Part shown: piece by piece, positions 58,439 to 64,000 of the stretch
Layout: each line of letters opens with the position of its first letter
How positions within the stretch are numbered: the stretch's first letter is position 1
Source of the DNA: Prevotella melaninogenica
GTDB lineage: Bacteria > Bacteroidota > Bacteroidia > Bacteroidales > Bacteroidaceae
NCBI RefSeq assembly: GCF_018127965.1
Contig: NZ_CP072350.1
Location: 1,054,001 to 1,118,000 of the forward strand
Length of the DNA stretch: 64,000 nucleotides
Direction: 5' to 3'
Notes under the pieces: model-generated
What the model saw: the letters and a program-made list of their open reading frames with translations, nothing else
Database searches by the model: none
What the model was told of the DNA's origin: nothing
Made by a program: the position numbers and the translations under genes

Positions 58439-60649
58439 CTATTTTATTGGCTTCAGATAATCCTCAAAGTACTGTGTAATACGCTCATGTAAGTGTACAC
58501 TCTGATGTCCACGCATGTTATGAGGTTCGCCAGGATAAACGAAGAAGTCGGGTTGTGTACCAGCAGCAATACAAGCCTTTAAGAAAGAATAAGAATGCTG
58601 AGGAACCACAACTGGGTCATTCAAGCCTGTAATAATCTGAAGTTTACCTTTAAGATCCTTTGCCTTTGTAAGGAGTGATGTCTGTGCATATCCTTCTGGA
58701 TTAGTTTGTGGAGTATCCATATAACGCTCACCATACATCGCCTCATACCACTTCCAGTCAATAACAGGACCGCCAGCAACACCTACTTTGAATACGTCAG
58801 GATAGTTGGTAATCAATGAAGTAGTCATGAAACCACCAAAAGACCAACCATGAACACCTATACGATTCTGGTCAACATATGGGAGAGACTTTAAATACTT
58901 AACACCTTCCATCTGGTCTTTCATCTCCTCTTGACCAAGATGACGGAATGTAGCTTGTTCAAACTCCTTACCACGATTATCGCTACCACGGTTATCAAGG
59001 ATGAAAAGTAAATAACCTTTCTGTGCCATGTAGGTTTCCCAACCACGTGAACCCCAGTTCCATGAAGCCTCAACATTATGCGCATGAGGACCACCATAGA
59101 CATAGATAACAGTAGGATACTTCTTATTAGGATCGAAGTTAACAGGCTTCACCATACGCCAGTATAGGTCTGTCTTACCATCTGCAGCCTTTATTGAACC
59201 GTTTGTGTATTCTGGAACAGTATATCCTTCCCAAGGATTAGCAGCTGCAAAGTAATCATGACGCTGTGGCTTACCATTCAAACTGATAATTTCATACTTA
59301 CGAGGCACAGATGGTTCACTGTAACTATCCATGACAGCATTACCGTCTTCACTCAGTTTTGGATAATGATAACCACGACCATTATCAAGTAGTGTGCGCT
59401 TTCCAGATGCTATATTCACAAGCCAAGCATTGCGCTGAATAGGATTACATTCGTTTGAAACGTAGACAATACTCTTCTGTTTGCTATTGAAACCAAGTAC
59501 TTCCAGTACAACCCACTTGCCACTTGTAATCTGCTTAAGCTGACGTCCATCCTTATTGAAGAGGTAAAGATGATTATAACCATCCTTCTGACTCTGCAAG
59601 ATAAACTCATTGTCGTTCCATGGTAAGAACTGAATTGGATGACATGGCTCAACATATTTTGCGTCAGTCTCACGATAAAGTTCTTTCAGCTTAGCACCTG
59701 TAGCAGCATCATAAGATACCAAACGGCAATCATTCTGATCACGATTAAGTTCAAACATATAAACCGTCTTCTCATCAGGACTCCATGTGATGTTCGTAAA
59801 ATAACGATCGGTTGGGTCACCAGCTTGGAGATATACAGTCTTACCAGTTGTAAGGTCATACACACCTACAGTTACCTTATGAGAAGTTTCACCCACCATA
59901 GGATATTTAATAAGGTCAACCTTAGCAGCACGTGATTCACCCTTAGCAGGTTTCCAGTCCAACTCTGGGACATCAACGAGAGGATAGTCAGCAACCATAC
60001 TCTGGTCCATACGATAGAAAGCTAAACGATTTCCCTTTGGACTCCAGTAGAGACCACCATTAATTCCGAACTCATCACGATGTACACTTTGACCATATAC
60101 GATATCTCTTGAACCATCTGTTGTTAACTGATGCTCTGTACCTTTCGCATCTGTAACATATAACTGATGGTCCTTTACCAGTGCAGTTGCACCAGATACC
60201 TTATTCCAATCACGTGCTTGAAGACCAGCAGGTCGATTCAAACGCTGCTCAAGTTTGTGTGTTTTGAAGTCTACATATAAGTCCTCATTACCATTCTGAA
60301 CCTTCACAATAGGGCGATCAGCATAAGGGAATTCAGCACCATAGAGATGACGCACAACCTCATCCGAAGCTGATAAACCTGCCCATTTATTGATGTCATC
60401 TAATGAGAAGAGCGGTGTCTCCTTACCAGTCACTAAGTCAACCAACGAACAATTGTTAAGGTCTTGGCGTACCAACTTTCCTCCCCACCACGTAAGATAA
60501 CGTGCTTCAGGGCGCATGTTGTAGAAGTTTTTACCACCAAAGTTCAAATCCTCAAGGGTGAACTGCTTCTGTGCCATACTTTCAGTAGGACTTAAAAGTC
60601 CTGTGAAAGCACAAAGCCCCACAAGACTAATAAATGATTTAATCTTCAT
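58439..60649 (-). CDS. Dipeptidyl peptidase IV (S9 family)
   Basis: The 736-residue protein has a signal peptide (about 1-25, ending ESMAQ), an eight-bladed beta-propeller (about 50-480) and an alpha/beta hydrolase domain. Catalytic residues are Ser in GVHGWSFGGFMT, Asp in LNDPVV and His in GEPHNMRGHQS. It cleaves Xaa-Pro dipeptides in the periplasm, as in other Bacteroidota. The frame runs far upstream to 60877, but the ATG at 60649 starts a proper signal peptide and the upstream part lies inside the methyltransferase gene. It overlaps that gene by 11 bp. Confidence 0.94.
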   Translation of the reverse strand: MKIKSFISLVGLCAFTGLLSPTESMAQKQFTLEDLNFGGKNFYNMRPEARYLTWWGGKLVRQDLNNCSLVDLVTGKETPLFSLDDINKWAGLSASDEVVRHLYGAEFPYADRPIVKVQNGNEDLYVDFKTHKLEQRLNRPAGLQARDWNKVSGATALVKDHQLYVTDAKGTEHQLTTDGSRDIVYGQSVHRDEFGINGGLYWSPKGNRLAFYRMDQSMVADYPLVDVPELDWKPAKGESRAAKVDLIKYPMVGETSHKVTVGVYDLTTGKTVYLQAGDPTDRYFTNITWSPDEKTVYMFELNRDQNDCRLVSYDAATGAKLKELYRETDAKYVEPCHPIQFLPWNDNEFILQSQKDGYNHLYLFNKDGRQLKQITSGKWVVLEVLGFNSKQKSIVYVSNECNPIQRNAWLVNIASGKRTLLDNGRGYHYPKLSEDGNAVMDSYSEPSVPRKYEIISLNGKPQRHDYFAAANPWEGYTVPEYTNGSIKAADGKTDLYWRMVKPVNFDPNKKYPTVIYVYGGPHAHNVEASWNWGSRGWETYMAQKGYLLFILDNRGSDNRGKEFEQATFRHLGQEEMKDQMEGVKYLKSLPYVDQNRIGVHGWSFGGFMTTSLITNYPDVFKVGVAGGPVIDWKWYEAMYGERYMDTPQTNPEGYAQTSLLTKAKDLKGKLQIITGLNDPVVVPQHSYSFLKACIAAGTQPDFFVYPGEPHNMRGHQSVHLHERITQYFEDYLKPIK

Positions 60650-62186
60650 GATTATACGTGTTTTTACCACGGAATCCTCCGCGCTTGTTAGATTTATCAA
60701 ATCGTTTGCCGCCAAACTTACGGTCATCATCACGACTGAACGAACGTTTCCGATCGTCATCACGTCTGAATGAACGCTTACGGTCGTCGTCTCCTCTTCT
60801 GAAAGAACGTTTGCGGTCTTCCACATCACGATCGAAACGAGGACGACGTTCACGGTCTTCACGGAACTTACCACCACCGAACTTATTACGTTCTAAGCTA
60901 TGGAAGGTGAATGAACGAATATCAGCCTCAGCATTTTCCTCATTTTCATCAAGACGTTTCTTAAACTCACGTTCCTTCTTGAAGCGATGCTTCTGTGCCA
61001 TCTCACGCTTCTCATCTTCGGTCTTTACGACACCACCTTCATGTCGGAAGTCACTCATCTTACCATCAAACATCTGGTAACGACGGAATTCACACTCCAA
61101 TGAGCCATTGTAAACAGGAATCTTAATACTTGGTTTCAATCCAATCTGACGGAAACATTCCTCACGATAAGACAGAATCCAAGCCTCATTACCCATGAAC
61201 TGATGCTTCAAACGTTCACCAATCATCTTATAGGTACCGAGCAAGTTAGGTGTAGAGATACGCTCACCATATGGAGGATTCATCACAATCATGCTCTTCT
61301 CCTTTGGCTGAGTGAAGTCTTTGAAGTCCTGCTGTTCGATGGTTACATATCTTGACAAACCAGCTGCAGCAACATTCATACGAGCCGTATTGACAGCCTT
61401 CATCTCTGTGTCATAGCCATAGATATGATGTGTAAACTCACGTTCTTGTGAATCATCATTATATATCGTATCGAACAGTTCTTGGTCAAAGTCAGGCCAC
61501 TTCTCAAATGCAAATTCCTTGCGGAACACACCTGGAGAAATATTAAGAGCAATAAGCGCAGCCTCAACAGGTAAGGTACCAGAACCACACATTGGGTCGA
61601 TAAAGTCTGTTTCACCTTTCCAACCCGTCATAAGAATCATACCTGCAGCCAAAACTTCATTCAATGGTGCCTCAACACTTTCTTGACGATAGCCACGGCG
61701 ATGCAAAGACTCACCACTTGAGTCCAATGACAGTGTAGCATTATCCTCTGCCACGTGGATGTTCAAACGAATATCAGGATTGCTGACAGAGATATTTGGA
61801 CGAGTACCAGTACGCTCACGGAACTGGTCTACAATAGCATCTTTAACTTTGTATGTAACGAAGCGTGAGTTGGTAAACTCTTCAGAATAAACGACAGAGT
61901 CTACAGAGAAAGTCTTTCCAGGGAGGATATACTTACTCCAATCAATCTTCATTACTTCCTCATACATATCTTCAGCACTCTTCGCCTTGAAATGTGCGAT
62001 AGGTTTAAGGATACGAATAGCTGTGTGTAACTGGAAATTTGCACGATACATCATTTCCTTGTCACCCGTAAATGACACCATTCGGCGTCCTATTTGTACG
62101 TTATTGGCACCTAACTGTGTCAGCTCTTTTGCTAATACTTGCTCCAAACCCATGAAGGTTTTGGCGATGAGTTCAAATTCTTGCAT
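60639..62186 (-). CDS. THUMP-domain RNA methyltransferase (RlmL-like) with Arg/Asp-rich tail
   Basis: The 515-residue protein has an N-terminal THUMP RNA-binding domain (about 1-155) and a class I methyltransferase with IDPMCGSGTLPVEAALIALN and the catalytic MNPPYGERIS motif (N2-guanine type). Homologs methylate 23S rRNA G2445. From about residue 425 on there is a strongly charged, low-complexity tail with repeats of the DDRKRSFRRDD type and RGG-like GGFRGK. Such tails bind RNA and are found on some Bacteroidota and cold-adapted proteins; here it is inference. The DPP-IV gene overlaps its last 11 bp. Confidence 0.9.
   Translation of the reverse strand: MQEFELIAKTFMGLEQVLAKELTQLGANNVQIGRRMVSFTGDKEMMYRANFQLHTAIRILKPIAHFKAKSAEDMYEEVMKIDWSKYILPGKTFSVDSVVYSEEFTNSRFVTYKVKDAIVDQFRERTGTRPNISVSNPDIRLNIHVAEDNATLSLDSSGESLHRRGYRQESVEAPLNEVLAAGMILMTGWKGETDFIDPMCGSGTLPVEAALIALNISPGVFRKEFAFEKWPDFDQELFDTIYNDDSQEREFTHHIYGYDTEMKAVNTARMNVAAAGLSRYVTIEQQDFKDFTQPKEKSMIVMNPPYGERISTPNLLGTYKMIGERLKHQFMGNEAWILSYREECFRQIGLKPSIKIPVYNGSLECEFRRYQMFDGKMSDFRHEGGVVKTEDEKREMAQKHRFKKEREFKKRLDENEENAEADIRSFTFHSLERNKFGGGKFREDRERRPRFDRDVEDRKRSFRRGDDDRKRSFRRDDDRKRSFSRDDDRKFGGKRFDKSNKRGGFRGKNTYNHED
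60690..60860 (-). repeat. Degenerate in-gene tandem repeat encoding the Arg/Asp tail
   Basis: The tail is encoded by 27-33-bp imperfect tandem steps (GATCGGAAACGTTC-type and close variants) between about 60710 and 60810, each giving DDRKRSF. Such arrays expand or contract by slippage, so tail length may differ among strains. Confidence 0.62.
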
Positions 62187-62328
62187 TTATGTGATAAATA
62201 TTTTTATATACGATGTTAAAATAAAATTAGCGGAAAACATTGTCTGATAGCTTCAATAAGAATAACCTATTGGTTGCTTATCAAGCGCTCCCCTTTTCCT
62301 CTTTCGAGGTGAGAATAGGGTAGCCCCT

Positions 62329-63273
62329 TTATATTCCTCCGCCATATTCAAAGTCAATATCTAAGATATCTGTTTTGTTCTGTTTATACTTCTTTGTTCG
62401 TGGACGCATATCTCGCGTAACCCACACATTGGCTCCAATGATACAGCCTTTCCCAATAGTGATACGGCCGAGGATAGTTGCATTGGCATAGACGACAACA
62501 TCATCCTTTAGAATAGGGTGACGAGCAATTCCCTTAATAGGCTTACCATCTTTGTCAAGTGGGAAGCTCTTAGCCCCTAAAGTAACACCTTGATAGAGTT
62601 TTACATGATTACCTATAATACAGGTTGCACCAATCACCACACCAGTACCATGATCAATGGTAAAATGTGTACCAATGGTCGCAGCTGGATGAATATCAAT
62701 ACCAGTCTCTGAGTGCGCCATTTCAGTAATCATGCGTGGAATAAGAGGCACATTTTCTAAAACTAATTCATGTGCCAAACGATAGTTAATAACAGCCTTA
62801 ATAGCTGGATAACATGAAATTACTTCTCCCAAATTGGCAGCTGCAGGGTCACCATCAAAGGCTGCTTGTATGTCTGTTGAAAGTATTTTACGCAGGGTAG
62901 GGAACTTTCCGATGATACGTCCAGCTATCTTATCAGCCTCTTCCTGCATACAACGACGCGTATCAGCAGCATTCGGACAATGACAGTCTTCATTAAAACA
63001 TAGGCCAGCCATAACCTGCCGACATAGCAGTTTATGCAGTTGTTCTACATTTACACCGATTTGGTATTTTATCGTTTCAAAGTTAACAGACGAACGCCCA
63101 TAAAAACCAGGAAAGAGAATAGAACGTGAAAGTTCAATAATCTCTTCCAATTCTTTAGCTGATGGCAATGGGTCTCCATCACGATGCTCATGGCAAATAC
63201 CCTGCAACGCTTCCGGTTCAGAAAGTTCTTCAACGGTCTGTATAAGTTGCTGCGTGATGTCTTGTTTACTCAT
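62329..63273 (-). CDS. cysE: Serine O-acetyltransferase (EpsC/CysE type)
   Basis: The 314-residue enzyme transfers acetyl from acetyl-CoA to serine in cysteine synthesis. An N-terminal helical domain (about 1-170) precedes a left-handed parallel beta-helix (about 195-290) with SETGIDIHPAATIG, HFTIDHGTGVVIGATCIIG, VKLYQGVTLGAKSF and ATILGRITIGKGCIIGANVWV. The catalytic His (IDHGTGVVIG) and acidic partner are present. It is longer than E. coli CysE (273), as is usual for the EpsC group. It is alone, with its own divergent promoter. Confidence 0.93.
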   Translation of the reverse strand: MSKQDITQQLIQTVEELSEPEALQGICHEHRDGDPLPSAKELEEIIELSRSILFPGFYGRSSVNFETIKYQIGVNVEQLHKLLCRQVMAGLCFNEDCHCPNAADTRRCMQEEADKIAGRIIGKFPTLRKILSTDIQAAFDGDPAAANLGEVISCYPAIKAVINYRLAHELVLENVPLIPRMITEMAHSETGIDIHPAATIGTHFTIDHGTGVVIGATCIIGNHVKLYQGVTLGAKSFPLDKDGKPIKGIARHPILKDDVVVYANATILGRITIGKGCIIGANVWVTRDMRPRTKKYKQNKTDILDIDFEYGGGI

Positions 63274-63302
63274 TGATACTGTATCGAGATGTAATTACGT
63301 TG

Positions 63303-63310
63303 CAAAGATA
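63303..63310 (-). promoter_or_regulatory. -7 box (TATCTTTG) for cysE
   Basis: The minus strand reads TATCTTTG, 30 bp before the cysE ATG. Confidence 0.62.
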
Positions 63311-63355
63311 ATGATTATTATCGGATTTTTATGAGTTTGTTCAAGAAAAATATAC

Positions 63356-63363
63356 TAATTTTG
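63356..63363 (+). promoter_or_regulatory. -7 box (TAATTTTG) for the second GH25 gene
   Basis: TAATTTTG precedes the ATG at 63439 by 75 bp. A TTTG at 63336-63339 is 16 nt away, shorter than ideal. Confidence 0.55.
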
Positions 63364-63438
63364 CAGTGCTTTTTAAGCATCATTACAGGATAATTTAGAT
63401 TCAAAAAGAATCTTATTCAGAATGTTTCAAATATTTAA

Positions 63439-64000
63439 ATGATGAAATCAACTATATTTCCACGTACCATTAACATCTTATTTCTATCTGCCATTTGTGT
63501 AATCGCTTCTGCAGCAACATCTTCTCATAAGTCTTCAAAAAACACTAAACGTCAATATGATGGTATTGACGTATCGCATCATCAGGGACAAATCGACTGG
63601 AAAGAAGTGGCTAAAGACAAACAAATTAAATTTGTATACATCAAAGCAACACAAGGAACAAGCATAAAGGATAAAAACTACGAACAGAACATCAAGGCGG
63701 CACGCCGTCAAGGTTTACGTTGCGGTTCTTACCACTATCTTTCATGCTTAACCTCTGTTAGGTCTCAGTTTCGCAATTTCCAGAAAGCTATGCGAGGACA
63801 TAAACAGGATTTGATTCCAATGATTGACATCGAACATGATGGTGTAAGACGCTGGAGCAAGAAACAAGTACAAGATAGTGTTGCCTTATTTGCGAAATTA
63901 ATAGAGAGAAAGTATGGTAAGAAGCCACTTATTTATTCTCATGTAAGTTTCTATAATTCTCATCTTAGTCCTCAATTCAACAAGTACTTCCTTTTCTTGG
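63439..64000 (+). CDS. Glycoside hydrolase family 25 lysozyme (3' truncated)
   Basis: 187 residues are visible and the frame runs off the window end. An N-terminal signal peptide (TINILFLSAICVIASAAT) is followed by a GH25 domain: YDGIDVSHHQGQIDWKEV (catalytic Asp), FVYIKATQGTSIKDKNY, YHYLSC and LIPMIDIEHDG (Asp, Glu). It is a paralog of the 51781 protein but with a signal peptide rather than a basic membrane anchor. It may be secreted to the periplasm for peptidoglycan cleavage. Confidence 0.92.
   Translation, partial: MMKSTIFPRTINILFLSAICVIASAATSSHKSSKNTKRQYDGIDVSHHQGQIDWKEVAKDKQIKFVYIKATQGTSIKDKNYEQNIKAARRQGLRCGSYHYLSCLTSVRSQFRNFQKAMRGHKQDLIPMIDIEHDGVRRWSKKQVQDSVALFAKLIERKYGKKPLIYSHVSFYNSHLSPQFNKYFLFL

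Noticed and set aside
60658..61080. Arg/Ser-rich 140-codon frame on the plus strand
   Set aside because: It is the antisense of the methyltransferase Arg/Asp tail; low-complexity coding DNA leaves the opposite strand open.

Overview
The window reads as chromosomal DNA of a Bacteroidota bacterium, most likely an oral-type Prevotella (inference; no 16S is present). The evidence is low GC, promoters of the Bacteroidota type (TAnnTTTG at -7, sometimes TTTG about 19 nt upstream), almost no Shine-Dalgarno sequences, and family markers such as DUF4494, DUF4295, OmpH lipoproteins, a TonB-plug protein with a carboxypeptidase-like domain, a MetH ending after its B12 domain, and AddAB-like nucleases. 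Both ends cut genes: a TonB-plug protein at 1 and a GH25 lysozyme at 64000.

Layout. 1-7 kb: TonB-plug protein, Crp/Fnr regulator, lepA, a small lipoprotein, and a Y-family polymerase coupled to a YolD-like partner. 7-10 kb: an IS66-family element (8147-9737) with matching ends and a perfect 8-bp target duplication, inserted in a membrane-anchored gene that reads in frame again when the element is removed; its transposase has an in-frame TAG. 10-19.7 kb: FtsX/LolC-type permease, class I aminotransferase, DUF4494, YggS, HisC, a SpoU rRNA methyltransferase, an Omp85/TamA-like lipoprotein and an MBL hydrolase. 19.8-28 kb: rubredoxin, DMP19-like acidic protein, smpB, metH, map, tsaD, cinA-C, and rpmB-rpmG-DUF4295. 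28-32 kb: tRNA-Ser(GCT) and two identical tRNA-Glu(CTC), a B12-binding radical SAM protein, and a membrane alpha/beta hydrolase split by a -1 shift at seven A's. 32-41 kb: OmpH lipoprotein, small membrane protein, pepD, htpG, mtgA, UvrD/PcrA helicase. 41-49.7 kb: AddB- and AddA-like recombination nuclease-helicases, ispE, dnaB. 50-56 kb: SGNH esterase, SLT-like protein, GH25 lysozyme, hypothetical, formate-THF ligase. 55.6-64 kb: YqaA, polytopic membrane protein, purD, DPP-IV, THUMP methyltransferase with an Arg/Asp tail, cysE, second GH25.

The most interesting layer is between the genes. Three families of dispersed repeats can be read. Family A has 2-4 tandem 22-bp units (6.9, 14.2, 32.1, 55.4 kb). 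Family B is about 110 bp and also has a ~22-bp period (7.1, 20.3, 37.2, 49.9 kb). Family C is a nested palindrome of about 200 bp (28.2, 53.2 kb) with a solo outer hairpin at 52.6 kb. They concentrate at 3' ends of genes; all eight convergent junctions in the window carry a repeat array and/or a strong inverted repeat. This resembles, by analogy only, the placement of REP/BIME elements in enterobacteria.

Functionally the window is mainly housekeeping: translation (lepA, smpB, tsaD, rpmB, rpmG, map), repair and replication (Y-polymerase, UvrD, AddAB, dnaB), C1/methionine/serine metabolism (metH, fhs, cysE, purD), and envelope biogenesis (Omp85, OmpH, mtgA, GH25, SLT). No CRISPR, prophage or recognised riboswitch is visible.
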